Origin: Maylandia zebra
Taxonomy: Eukaryota > Chordata > Actinopteri > Cichliformes > Cichlidae
Reading direction: 5' to 3'
DNA length: 64,000 bases
Assembly: GCF_041146795.1 (NCBI RefSeq)
Contig: NC_135177.1
Coordinates: 24,030,560-24,094,559, forward strand
The position numbers were made by a program, and so were the translations under genes. The notes under the pieces are model-generated. The model had not been told where the DNA came from. It made no database searches and was given only the letters and a program-made list of their open reading frames with translations. Within the stretch, counting starts at the first letter, position 1; the number at the start of each line of letters is the position of its first letter. This document shows, one piece after another, positions 24,694-36,387 of this stretch.

Positions 24694-26445
24694 ATGCGGA
24701 GGAAAGCCACTGTTACAAACTCCACGCAGCTGAGTGCACTGGGAAATGGTGCGAGCGAGAAGTCAGAAGAAAACACACATTTGAAGGTGATAAAACAGAT
24801 AGAAAGACCTTCTAAAACTCCAGCTGGGAAAGGCCTCGGAAAAGCAGGAGCCAAACGTTTGGGCCGACTACTGAAACGAGCTATCCCTAACCAGGATGAG
24901 GCGACAGGAAAGGCGAACGCTTCTCTTCCCAGTGAGTCCCTGACGGTTCAGCTAAAGCTAAGCTAATCAGCCAACTGCTGAGGCTAGCTAAATTAATACA
25001 AATTAAGAATTTATGTGTCTTTGATTTTAATTATTTTTAAATCTGCTTTAGATTTCAAACAATAAAAAATAATACTATGACACAGAATTTATTTCCAGGG
25101 TCTTTCCTGGTTCAAAATGGGTGGGGGGGCTATGCATTTTAGCAGCTGTTGATGAAGATGTTAAGATTTAGAGTACATAAAAGGGTCAGCTCAGTTTGGA
25201 GACAAAGTTATAGAGGCAAGGCTGAGAAGGTTTGGACATGTGCAGAGGAAGGATAGAGGATATACTGGACAAAGGATGCTGAACATTTAGCTGGTTCATA
25301 ACAAAATACAACAGTGAGAATGGATGGAGACATTTGTACTATACTATAACTGGTTTGCACTGATCTGTGATTTGAATGTTATTTTCTTCATTGATTTTTC
25401 AGAGACTCCCGTCCGGCTTTTCAAGCATCAGATTCAAACAGAGGCTGGAAATGCACCCAAGACAAATTCCGCAAAGCCAACCTCGCCTCACATCTCCCAG
25501 CTCATCCTCAGTGTGGTTTCCCAGTGCAAACACAGAGGCGGCATCTCCATGGCAGAACTCAAACAGATGCTGGCAGCTGGAGGCTATGATGTGGCCAAGA
25601 ACAACAGGCGAGTGAACATAGAGACCAAGAGGCTGGTTAACAACGAGACACTTGTACGAACTACAAGAAATGCATCATTCAGACTCAACCATAAGGTAAT
25701 GCACCTTTAATCTTTGGTAACTGGTATTAGTTCAACTAAATGCAGCACTGCTGCGTGTAAGTTATGCATGTAGCTTATTGGCATTGTGGCTAAAAAGTGA
25801 TTTTCTTGCCCGTGTGTTGCAGTATTACAGTGAGATTCTCAAAACAATTTCATGTCACATTAACTTTTACCCCCCGAAAAATAGAAGCTGACAGACATAA
25901 TTCAAGTAAGGACGATCCCAGTGAAGACTCCAAAGCCAAAAGCAGAGCTGAAGCTGACTCCGAAAACAGCAACAAGCAAATCCCCCAAAGGAGCAGAGAA
26001 CCAAAAGAGACGAGTATTAAAGCCAAACCAAACCAAACCAAAGAGCAAATCACACCAAACAAGGGCAACACCTCGAAAAGTTAGATCACCCAAACTAAAA
26101 CCTAAGCCTCGCAGAATGGCGGTCACATCACCCAAACTAAAATGCAAGCCTCGCAGAATGGCGGTCACAGCGCACAAACTAACACGCAAAACTCGCAAAG
26201 CGGCAGCCAAATCACACAAACAAAGAAGGAAGACAACCAAAGGAAGAAAATCACCAAAACCTGCTGGCAAGAAACGCAGACCTGCAACAAACAGGGGCGC
26301 ACGAGTTCGAAAGGTACCGAGGAAGGCTCAAAAGACTCGGAGACGCCGACCAAACCAAGTTCAAAATCGACATAAAAAGCAAGCAAGACGAAGGCTTCCA
26401 AAATCAAAGTTGAGATCGAGGAAAGGCACTTACTACTACCGCTAG
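24694..26445 (+). CDS. Linker histone H1-like, Lys/Arg-rich tail (germ-cell type?)
   Basis: Three exons, 24694-24931, 25403-25695, 25885-26445, join in frame to 363 residues. Exon 2 encodes an H1/H5 winged-helix globular domain: ISQLILSVVSQCKHRGGIS, MAELKQMLAAGGYDVAKNNRR, then LVNNETLV and ASFRLN, parallel to canonical H1 (GYDVEKNNSR, LVSKGTLVQT, GSFKLN), with the last hairpin shortened. The tail is very basic with as much Arg as Lys, ends GTYYYR, and contains 14-residue repeats (SPKLKPKPRRMAVT). Canonical H1 genes lack introns; introns and an Arg-rich tail point to a germ-cell or protamine-like H1, which is inference. Start: ATG at 24694; an in-frame GTG upstream is not credible. AATAAA at 26462 is the likely poly(A) signal. 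I do not assign a symbol. Confidence 0.8.
25085..25315 (+). mobile_element. RTE-like LINE ORF fragment in H1-like intron 1
   Basis: The stretch containing AAGGCTGAGAAGGTTTGGAC followed by ATGTGCAGAGGAAGGATAGA and TATACTGGACAAAGGATGCT reads as a remnant of the LINE C-terminal segment RxRWFGHVQR. It is short and diverged. Confidence 0.5.
26086..26211 (+). repeat. 42-bp tandem repeat inside the H1-like tail
   Basis: Units at 26086-26127 and 26128-26169 are nearly identical and each encodes 14 residues (SPKLKPKPRRMAVT and SPKLKCKPRRMAVT). A third, diverged unit (AHKLTRKTRKAAAK) follows in register. This is recent in-frame expansion of the basic tail. Confidence 0.9.
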
Positions 26446-27763
26446 GCTGAGTCTTCAACAGTAATAAACAGAACCCCTTTTAGCATCCTGAAATACACGT
26501 AGTTCTATGTTGTGTTTGTGTTCCCATATCATTTTTTCTTCACTTCACTGTACAGACCATAGATCGCATAAAACATGGACAGTTTTCAGATACAAGTTCT
26601 GAAAAGTGAAGCTTCAGTGGAAACTTGTCTTTCTTTTAAATGCTACTTGAATGCGATACCTGTGGTTGCAAAAATATCATGTATTGAGGTCAGACAGACA
26701 TGTGATCATTAACCATGTGATTGCCATTTTAAATGGGTGATAATGTAGGATCAAGTGAATAAGGCTTCAGTCACACGAGCCTAGAGACAGTCTGTGGCTA
26801 CCTGGCAACCACCAGTTGTGATTGAAAAATGAGTATTCCCTGGCCTATTATGAGTGGTTGTTGGAGGTTGATGGCAGTCTCTGGGACATTGATTGCTAAA
26901 GTACCCGACACACAGGCCTACAGGCTGTCAGTGATCTCCCTGGCAATTACCTGTTGTTAGGGAAAAAGGGTATATTTCCAGCATAAACCTCCTTGTGAAT
27001 GCTTTGATCAGCAGCACATTTTTGCAGTTTGAATGGAAGTGATGAACTTATTGCCTTCAAAGTAAAACTTGCACCCTTTGAAATATATTGGCTGCAGCAC
27101 TGAGGCTGAACTTTATTCTGAGGGCAAACATTCGCCATTTCGTGTTGCATTCTTTCAAGTTTTACTACTGCTAGACTAGTAGTTGGCAAATGCTGGCAGA
27201 TAAACTAAAACTGCAGGCAACCATGGCAATCTGCTAGTAACCAAAGTGCTTTTAATGCAGCACCTTCTTTGCAACTGATTTTATCCTGGGAGAGCCGGCA
27301 ACCTCGAGAAACCACTGTCAGCCAGTTGGAGAATACACGTCCCTAGCAACCGGTGATTGTATGACACCCAATATGGACTCTAAAAGCATTGTGCACATGA
27401 CGTCACTTGAAAAACCTCACTAGGAGACAATTGCAAAACAGCTCTTAGACTTGACCTCTGAAGTCTTTAGAGGTCAAGTCTAATAAACTCTTGATGAGTT
27501 TATGGGCTGAGTCATGAGGCTTGGGTCATGTTGAATAAAATGTTATGTCATTTGTCAAACTGTGATCATTTCAGAAGGGAGTATTTTTCTGGTATCGTGG
27601 TTTCACAGTCAATTCTGTCTCTCATTACATTATCTTGATGCTTCGAAGCAGGACTTTATAATCAGTGGGTGACATCAAAGTAGCGATGTCCATCTTGTAG
27701 TTTATGGTTGTCTATGTGTGAAACTTTGCACAAATCAAGAGCAGTCGTTATTTAGTCACACAT
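26446..27763. other. Intergenic, probable unclassified repeats
   Basis: This 1.3-kb gap between the H1-like gene and emg1 has no gene. Repeated phrases (GGCAACCACCAGTTG, CTAGCAACCGGTGATTG) suggest an old interspersed element I cannot classify. Perfect 15-bp inverted arms lie at 27445-27459 and 27469-27483 with a 9-base loop. Confidence 0.5.
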
Positions 27764-27769
27764 TTTAAT
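27764..27769 (-). terminator. emg1 polyadenylation signal (ATTAAA)
   Basis: TTTAAT on the plus strand is ATTAAA on the coding strand, about 260 bp past the emg1 stop. No AATAAA is closer. Confidence 0.5.
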
Positions 27770-28024
27770 GTAACTACAACAATCCATAATCAAAACTGCA
27801 ATTGATACTGGTATAAAAATAACTGCCATGCTCCTGCATGGAAAAGGAACCAATGTGTCTTCCACATGGTGCTCACATGCCATCGAATACATATACAGGA
27901 CAGTGTATAGCAGGATAGAACACTGGGCATCAGTGGACACTCAGTCCAGTATTTCTAGTGCACTGAAATAAAGTCCATATAGTCAACTGTCTCTTTCCAG
28001 TCAGCATCAGCACTTTTCTATCCG

Positions 28025-30257
28025 TCACAGGATGCCCCACACCTCCTCAAAGGCAGAGCACATCTTGGCACAGGTCAGTGCTGCAGACAGGGGGTAGTTA
28101 CTGATGGACACTGTCTTCTCTGTGTAGTCCACGTTAACCTAATAAGGACAGAGACATCAGTAACACACAAGGAGTATTTGACATAACTGTAACAGACTAA
28201 AAGAGTCTGTAAAAGAGAATGCCTCAATATATTTCTCACCGCTCCATGTGCGAATGCTCCAATCACCACTGCAGCTGGTCCCTCTGGTACCAAAGTCCGT
28301 GGGCACACGGCCTCTCCTGAAGAGAAGGAGGTGCTGATACGAGGGCAGCCGGGAGGTAGGTGATCAGACACTGGATTTTTAATCATCCTCAGGAGCTTCT
28401 GAGGACCATCAGCAGCCCTGACACTCAGCTTGTGCAGCAGCTGAACTAAGAAAGTAGAGAGAAGAAAGAAGAATTAGGAGAACAGTAATGGAGTGAAGGC
28501 TCACTTAAAGCCAGAACACATGGGAATAAGACTTAAGTACAATGCCTACAGCATGATCAGTATGTGTATTATCCATGCAGAAAAAATAACAGTTATAGTT
28601 TACCCATAAGGCCACAGAAACGTGTGAATGTTCTTGGGATGCGGGTCTGCGGGTTGATCTCGATTAAAGCGTTTTTCTCTGTGTGGATGTAAACCTGCAA
28701 CAGCCCCGCCCTGTTCAACGGACTGTCCATCAGCATGAGCAAACACTGGAAATACACAGTTCAAAGTTAAAACCATTCATACAGCCCTTCATCACAAACA
28801 TGCCACTACGCTTTATATAAGAAAACACAGACATAAAGGATAAATAAGAAAAAACACTCTAGTTAAATTTCAGACTTGATGTATTGATTTTTATTTCAAT
28901 TTAATTTTACAATTTAGTTTCAGATTGCCTGCAAAGTATTTTGTTTCATTTTTCAGTTTCCTTATTAAGTGTTAGGCCAAGATATAAAAAGTTCAGGTAG
29001 GTAGGTATTACAATACAAACAAAAGGCAACTGACTCACAATCATGTACATATCCCTGTCTCAATAAAATGCGCACAAAAGCGGCTCATGTCTGTTGTCCT
29101 ACTTTTATTTTTGATAGTTTTTTTGGTTGTTTTGTTCCTAAAGTACTTCTTACACTACTTCATATTATTCTTACACTACTTAGTACTTTTTATTCATACT
29201 ATACTGTTATATATGTGCACTATTCAGATTAGTGAAATATTACTGATGCAGTAGTATCAAAAGTCAGCTAATGAAACATGCTGGTTTTGTTTTTGTCTCT
29301 CAGTTACACTGTAATAGTTCCTAAGTAGTAGGATTTGAGCAGGTCCAGATGTTAGGGATGTTGAGTCAATGATACTGTATTTCTGTAACTATTAAAAAAC
29401 CCCAATATGTCACAGATTATAAATATCACAGACTAAGACAAATTAATATGAATTAAGACCACAATACTGTGGATACAATAAGTACCAGAGTAAGGAGCAC
29501 TAAAAAGTAATCATAAGGATCTATTTATTTCTAAAGGGGACTTTTGGAAAGCGTTAGATCCCAGAAACCATGCTACGCAAAAAAAAAGAAAGAGAGAAAA
29601 AGATATGAATATGCTCTTTTAGCGCTTTGATTCATACTGGGGGAGGATTGCTCCCCAGATTACTTTTTAAATGCAGAAATAAAACTAAATGACAGGCTTG
29701 ATGCTCAGTACTGTGCTATCAAACATGTACAGTATGTTTGATAGCACATAATTGCAATGACTTAAATGCAATGAAACTCCACTCTGGTTAACTGTGACAG
29801 ACTGACAAACACAAGTGACGAATAAGGCTGTACATTATTATTGAGGAATGAGTGTTTACCTGATGTGTGATATCTGGTCTTATTTTTCCGGGATCTCTTC
29901 CACTTTTGATGATCATATTTTTGTGTTGGTCGCAATTTAACAGCTCAAATGTTTTCCCGACCTGAAATATGAAAAACAAGCCAAAAGCATGTATTAACTC
30001 GCCTTAAGTTAAGTTATTATTAAGCATCGTTGTTGGTGTCACTTCCACTAAAAACGGGTAGGGGTTGCATCACAACAACGCGCAAAGACAGCTCCATAGC
30101 GCCTTACCTTCACCGTCTCTAACGACGCTCCCTCCAGAATAACCACCAGCCTCCTCTCCGCCATGCGGTCGTGCAGGCTGCGGAGATGTTTGGCTGGTTT
30201 AGGTTCATATTCGTCCAAATGTTCAAGACCACGCTTCTTCCCATTACCCGCCGCCAT
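28025..30257 (-). CDS. emg1: EMG1/NEP1 18S rRNA pseudouridine N1-methyltransferase
   Basis: Emg1 is a SPOUT-fold, SAM-dependent enzyme that N1-methylates a hypermodified pseudouridine of 18S rRNA and is needed for 40S assembly in the nucleolus. Five exons on the minus strand join in frame to 237 residues (human 244): 30108-30257, 29860-29961, 28604-28745, 28240-28445, 28025-28138. Family landmarks are [36 protein letters not shown] (the Asp mutated in human Bowen-Conradi syndrome is intact), [34 protein letters not shown], the SAM-knot segment VVIGAFAHG, and [15 protein letters not shown]. The start is the ATG of [10 protein letters not shown]; an upstream in-frame GTG is rejected. Divergent to nop2, sharing its promoter. 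Confidence 0.97.
29713..29747. repeat. Inverted repeat in emg1 intron 2
   Basis: Perfect 13-bp arms GTGCTATCAAACA / TGTTTGATAGCAC are separated by 9 bases. The remainder of the intron (28746-29859) is AT-rich with no recognised feature. Confidence 0.6.
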
Positions 30258-30605
30258 GATGCCTTCCTCTGGACTGTCGCAGGAAGTACACGTCACTGCA
30301 GAGGTGCGCGTTCACAGGTGAGTGTATTGCACATAAAAATTTCATTTGTGGGGTTTTTATGAAGGTAACTAGATTTTGAATATGTAATTATTTGGTAAAA
30401 AATCAGTCAGTTTTATCTTAATAAAATAAAACGTGTTTCCTCAGCGCCCTCGTTCTGCGCGCGCCACCCTTTCGTCACTATTGTGCGCCGGATGTCACGC
30501 TACAACGTGTTGAAGGAAATTTCACGTGTAGAAATTTTCGTCCTGCATCGCTCCACAATCACACTATAATTAGTGTCTGCGGACCTTAAAGTATCCGGTT
30601 TATTG
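30258..30605. promoter_or_regulatory. Shared emg1/nop2 bidirectional promoter
   Basis: Only about 350 bp separate the emg1 ATG (minus) from a likely nop2 non-coding exon that ends at TATTG|GTGAGT (30605/30606). The interval is CpG-rich relative to its surroundings (GCGCGCGCCACC, GTGCGCCGGATGTCACG) and lacks a TATA box, as expected for a divergent housekeeping promoter. ETS-like GGAAG/CCGGAT cores are visible. The nop2 5'UTR intron would run 30606-31117. Confidence 0.65.
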
Positions 30606-31139
30606 GTGAGTATTTGAAGAATCGATGCTGCGATTCGCGCTGCAGCTAAAGAGCGGTTCAGTGGCGATAAGCTTTGAGTTGTAAGGGTATACTTTTTAAA
30701 ACTGTGCGGTCAGGTAATGGCTGTGAAACTGGTCACAAGTTTTTAACGAGGCTGTTTGATAACAGTCTGATCATACATTAATATTTAAACAGTTTAATCC
30801 CCAGCAGATGAAGTGGGAGAATTTGTAATAAACGGTTTATCATTTGTTATAACCAAACATATTTATTACTGTTTCAACAGTAAAGAGACCCTCTCTGTAA
30901 CACTACATAATTTAATCACTGCTTATAATTATAAAGAGCATTGGTTGTGTTGGAGCTGAATTTATTGTACTGATGTTGGACGGTTTTCTTTCCCGCAGAT
31001 CTCCATCCAAAACAGTTTTACTTTTTTTCTTCAATGACGCTCCTCTCTTTCAAATATACTGTATTTTTGGTTTTGTCTTAGGGTTTTAAAACACTCTTGC
31101 TGTGTTTTCTTTTTCAGACTGTCTGTGTAGAAGGAAATC

Positions 31140-32756
31140 ATGGGTCGGAAGTTGGATCCCTCCAAGAAGTTGAAGAAAGGTCCGGGTAAAAAAACCCGGA
31201 AGCAGCAGGGAGCAGAGACAGAGTTGGCCAAGTTTATAACTGATGGTAACTATCCCTTTCCAAGTCAAAAGTTTCTGTTTTGGAGGTTTAGTAAAACACG
31301 CTGTCAACATTGTGTTATTTTTTATATTTAATCTTTGCAGAGGACACTGGATCAAAACGTCTCTCAAGTAGAGCCAGAAAAAGGTAAGAGGTGGACTGAG
31401 GATGTAACATGACATAAAGCAAATGTGTTTACAAGCTCCTAATTCATGTTAAAATGTTTCAGAGCTGCAAAGAGAATCCAGAGTTTGAAAAAGCCCAAAG
31501 ATGTTGCTGAGGAAAAGCCTAAGAAAGGTAAACAATTAACTTTTGCTCAGTCTGGTCAACGCATGATTTAAATATTTGCCCAGATGCAAGCATGAGATTG
31601 TTGTTTTGATGGACCATCCTTCTCCAGTATCATTACAGCTATGTAAGCAGTTGTTTATTATTGATTATCAAGGGCAATTATGGGAATATCAGCAAGGGAT
31701 AATGGTCCAAGGTGAACAGCCAGACTAAATGTGATTCATAAGCCTTCTATGGAAAAACAAGGATTGAAACATTTTACTTCACCCGGATTGAGGTTTCCGC
31801 GGCTCGTTGGCAGCATCTGCTGTTCATCCTCTTGGGTCTCACCACCTGAAGGAGGGGCCCAAGGGGTTCAGTGCTATGTCGATCAGGAGGTGGCCTTGTT
31901 AGTCTAATCCCAAGTTACTGAAACTGGTTTGTTAACCTCAGAATTTTGTTTATGAGTGAAGGGAGACAGGAGCAGGAGACTAGCAGAAGTATTGGTGCGT
32001 TAGCAGTTATGCAGCTCCTGTACTGGTTTACTGTTGTGTGAGCTTTGGGTAGTGACTGAAAGAATAAGATTGGTGATATAACCAGCAGAAATGAACTCCT
32101 TTTGAAGGCTGTCTGGACTCATCCTTAAAGTTCACCGTGAGGAGGTTGGTCATTCAGGAGGGGTTTTGAGTGGAGCCATTATTCCTGCACATGGAAAAAA
32201 GCTAGTTGAAGTGGTTAGGGCATCTCACCAGAAAGACTCTTTGGCACCTCCTAAGTGAGTTGTTTCAAGCCCGTTCCACTGGGAAGAGGTCCTGGAGCTA
32301 TCCAGAGGCTTTTGAGCTTGCATCTCTCGGCTGGCTTGCTAACAGCTTGGTCCAGTCGTCAGTCCACTCACAATCCTGATAGGAAAACCGAAAGGGAATG
32401 GAGGGAGGGATGGATGGATATTGATTATTAATGCATCTTGTATGTGTCATGATTTCAGCAAGGAAATAAATGAATAAATACACATATATTTACAGTTTTG
32501 TCTTTCTTTCTTTCTCCCTAAAGGGTTCACAGATGAGAACAGCAAATGGTTGAAACCGTCAAAGAGGAAGCGCAAGATTGATGAACAAGAAAGTGAGGAT
32601 GACAGTGATGAACACTGGGAAGAAGAAGATGATGAGGAGGAGGAGGAAGAGGAAGAAAAGGTTGTAGAAAAGAAGGGAGGCAAAGACCAGCAGAAGAAGG
32701 GTGTAAAAGGAGTGAAAAAAGAGGCCGATGATGAAGACGATGACGATGATGAAGGC

Positions 32757-32792
<36 letters not shown>

Positions 32793-35700
32793 GGCGATGA
32801 TGATGATGAAGGCGATGATGATGATGATGATGATGATGATGACATGGTTGATGACTATGGTGTTCAGGATGACAGCGATGAAGCAGCAGAAGATGACAGT
32901 GATGGAGAGGATGTATGTGCTCTTTCTAACCTTTTTTACCCTTTTTAATTTTAATTTTTTTAGTTTTATTCAGAAGCTGAAACGAAATATTCTTCCAGCC
33001 TGGAAATGTGAAGTTTGAAGCCTCATTTTATTAGAAAATTTTCACTTATGAGCTACAAAATCGGGAGAGTATTCTGTTTTCAGTGGCACTAGGCCTTATT
33101 ACAGTTACATTTTTAAGAGAACATTGTAGCAGAGGCTGGTTAACTTAGAGCTGTTTTTTTTTTTTTTCTACCTCCAGCTTCTTCCCATTGAACGTGCAGC
33201 CAAGAAAGAAAAAAAGCAGAAAAAGTCCAAGGCTCCTGATAGTGATGAAGATGACGATGATGAAGAGGATGAGGATGATGACGAGGAGGAGGAGGAACAG
33301 GAATCTGATGCTGACATGGATGAAGAAGATGAACTAAAAACAAACATTGACGAAGAAGATAAATTCAGGCTTCCTAAACCAGAGGAGGGTGAGTTTCAGT
33401 GAAGTTTTTGTCTTTTAGAGCAGCAAATGTGCAAAAAGAAATTCTCTGATTTTCTACAAACAATCAAAACGTATTTTTTTGGTCCACATTTTCTAGGACT
33501 TCTGCCTCTAGACCTGAAGGCAATCTATCAGCGGATAAAGGACAACATTGACCTCCTGTGCAATTTCTCAACAAAAAGAGAGGAGGGGAAAGACCGAGCA
33601 GACTACATCTCACTTCTGAAAAAAGATCTCTGCACCTATTACAGCTACAACGAGTTCCTCATTGAAAAATTTATGGACCTATTCCCTCTTTCAGAGGTGT
33701 GTTTTCTTCCGTGCATGGTTTTGGTTTGTTTTTTTTGGGTTTGTTTGTATGTTTTTTCATTAAATCCTGATTTAAAAGAATTCATGGATGCATTGATTTA
33801 AACATGCAAGGTCTAGCTGAGAATATCTATTTGACTCCAAACATTATATTTTCTTTCTGCCTTACAGCTGGTTGATTTCCTCGAGGCCAATGAAATTCAT
33901 AGACCTGTCACTATTCGAACCAATACACTGAAAACAAGGAGGCGGGACCTTGCACAGGTAGGTGCCTGATCTTAAGAGACATGGACAAAATTGGCATTTA
34001 GAATGTTTTAACAAGTTAAAATACATAATGTGTGTCATGACTGTTAGCTATTTGGTAGTTTATTGCTTTAAAGATTGTATCTGTTGTGATATAGAATTGT
34101 TTTTGTTGAACAAAAATTTGGCAGCCAGGATGAAGAATTCTGTACTTAGGTTAGCATTTTCAGAAGAAGATCTATAGAATATTACATATATATTATATGT
34201 ATTAATGGATTTACTGTTGATTATGGAGTTAAGAAGCAAAGTCTCACAAGCCTAAAAAGCAGTCATTGACATCTGCCAATGTGATCAGGGAGAAATGTGC
34301 TGGATGTTTGCTGGATGTTGGTTGCTAGGTTAAAATCTGTTGCACAGAGGGAGCGGTGCCATAGGCCTCCTATTGAGGGCTGTGGTCACCCTTATTGTGG
34401 GAGGGGCCAACTTCTCAAACACTCACCAAGTTGTCATAAAAGGAAAAACTACTTAAATGACAGGAGGAAACTCAAGTCTTTACATATTGAATTCACTTGT
34501 TTGTGCTTTTCCTTGTTTAGGCTTTAATCAACAGAGGAGTGAACCTTGATCCACTGGGGAAATGGTCTAAAGTGGGGTTGGTTATCTATGACTCCTCAGT
34601 ACCTATAGGTAGGTTTCAAAAGTTATGTAAGTGACCAACTTAAGCAATTAAGGATGCTGAGTGTGACTGCAGCTTCTTTACATGTTAACTAGGTGCAACT
34701 CCGGAGTATCTGGCCGGTCATTACATGCTCCAAGGAGCCTCCAGCTTTCTGCCAGTCATGGCGCTGTCTCCACAGGAGGGAGAGTTGGTATTAGACATGA
34801 GCTCAGCTCCAGGAGGAAAGACTACCTATATTGGTAAGATGTATTGCCTTTATTGCAAATTATGTTGTCATTTCACCCTTAAAAATAGTGGAGTCCTTAT
34901 GCAGATGTTCTCACCCTTAGCTCAGCTGATGAGAAACACGGGGGTAATAGTGGCTAATGATGCCAATGCTGAAAGACTGAAGAGTGTGGTGGGAAACATC
35001 CACCGTCTGGGGGTCACCAACACTGTGGTCTGCAACTATGACGGCAGAGAGTTCCCAAAGGTATCCTGTCTAAATGTGTAGATCACCAATATCTGTGGGG
35101 TTAAGCCTTATTACAGTTCCAATGTTTTGACCTGTTGGAATTCTGCTTTAAGGTCATGGGTGGCTTTGATAGAGTGCTGCTTGATGCACCCTGCTCAGGC
35201 ACAGGAGTCATTGCTAAAGATCCAGCTGTGAAGACGAGCAAGGTAAAAACCAAGAAAGAAACTTTTTCTGTCTTTATATACACACACGTCTGTTTGCTTT
35301 AAGTAGTGTGCTAATACTTGTTTCTTTTTGCCCTTCTGTTCACTGACAGGATGAGGTGGATATCAATCGTTGTGCTCACTTGCAGAAAGAATTGATTCTG
35401 TCTGCCATCGACTCGGTCAATGCTGATTCCCCATCGGGAGGATATCTGGTCTACTGCACGTGTTCAATAACTGTATGTGGAAACTCTGAATTTCTACCAA
35501 ATTTATGTACAAACATAGTAAATATCAGACGAGCTTGGTAAGTGATTGCATTTTTTTCAACTAGGTGGAGGAGAATGAATGGGTGGTGGACTACGCTTTA
35601 AAGAAAAGAAACGTCAAATTAGTTCCCACAGGACTCGACTTTGGCAAGGAAGGCTTCACCAAGTAAGTTGGATAACCAGTGTTATTATTTTAGGAGCAAG

Positions 35701-36387
35701 TAAGAAATTGAATAAAACATGAATATTTTCCTTCTTTTAGTTTCAAAAAGTTCAGGTTCCATCCAACTCTGCGACTCACGCGACGATTTTACTCTCACTC
35801 CCACAACATGGATGGATTCTTTGTGGCCAAGCTGAAGAAGTTCTCCAACATTATTCCAACTGCACCACCAGGGAATGGTAAGAGTTTTTGTCATAGCTTC
35901 ATGCCTACGTTTATCATGATATTTTCCCTTTCATCACTAAGTAACATCTGTCTTTGTTGTTGTTGTTGTAGAAGATGAGAAGGCAGAGGCTCCTGAGACG
36001 ACAGCGGCCACAGAAGCTCCTGAAGAGAAAAGGTCCAAGAGCGACAAGACAAAGAAGACTGTCCTCAACAAGGCAGGCGGCCTGAAGCAAGAAAACAAAG
36101 CCAATGGAACAGCAGTCACGAAAAAAGCAATCATCAACTCACAAGGCAAAAAGGAGTTGCATACTGGACCAAAAAAGGCAAAAGTCGCCAAGATGGATGG
36201 AGAAACTGTGAAGGGCACAGAAGCCAAGAAGGCAACAGATGATGGTAAAGCATCAAAAGCTGACACAAAGGAAGGAAGCAGGTTTGAGAAAAAGCAGGCC
36301 ACAAAGAGGAAAACACCCATGAAGGCCAAGAACAGAATGGGGAAGAATAAATTCAACAAGTTGAAGCACATGTTGCAAAAACAATAA
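31140..36387 (+). CDS. nop2: NOP2/NSUN1 28S rRNA cytosine-5 methyltransferase
   Basis: Nop2 is a nucleolar m5C methyltransferase of 28S rRNA needed for 60S assembly. Fifteen coding exons join in frame to 778 residues (human NOP2 about 810): 31140-31245, 31341-31383, 31463-31527, 32524-32912, 33178-33388, 33497-33696, 33868-33957, 34521-34608, 34693-34833, 34921-35060, 35153-35242, 35350-35472, 35565-35662, 35741-35877, 35972-36387. The N-terminus is basic ([18 protein letters not shown]), then come two Asp/Glu-rich blocks. The Rossmann core shows motif [13 protein letters not shown] (about 431-442), motif [13 protein letters not shown] (Cys about 505) and motif VI YCTCSI (catalytic Cys about 559). 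The C-terminal tail is Lys-rich. ATTAAA at 36426 and AATAAA near 36622 follow the stop. The start ATG lies in the first coding exon after a spliced 5'UTR. Confidence 0.97.
31790..32430 (+). mobile_element. LINE 3' fragment in nop2 intron 3
   Basis: The sequence GTGGTTAGGGCATCTCACC, then TTGTTTCAAGCCCGTTCCAC and TCTCTCGGCTGGCTTGCTAA, matches the C-terminal coding end of a very common fish non-LTR element (protein form RWFGHL, REVFQACPTGRR, YVSRLAWERL), finishing at a GGATGGATGGA tail. It is sense to nop2, decayed and 5'-truncated. Confidence 0.65.
32722..32852 (+). repeat. In-frame (GAT)n microsatellite coding poly-Asp in nop2
   Basis: About 130 bp of GAT/GAC/GAA-type triplets encode a run of Asp broken by Glu-Gly units (GATGAAGGC repeats). 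It lies within nop2 exon 4, so unit changes alter protein length without shifting frame. Confidence 0.95.

Noticed and set aside
25850-26458. Long hydrophobic minus-strand frames
   Set aside because: They mirror the Lys/Arg-rich H1-like tail; AAG/AAA codons read backwards give Leu/Phe-rich nonsense.
32447-32845. Minus-strand poly-Ser frame
   Set aside because: It is the reverse of the GAT microsatellite in nop2 exon 4.
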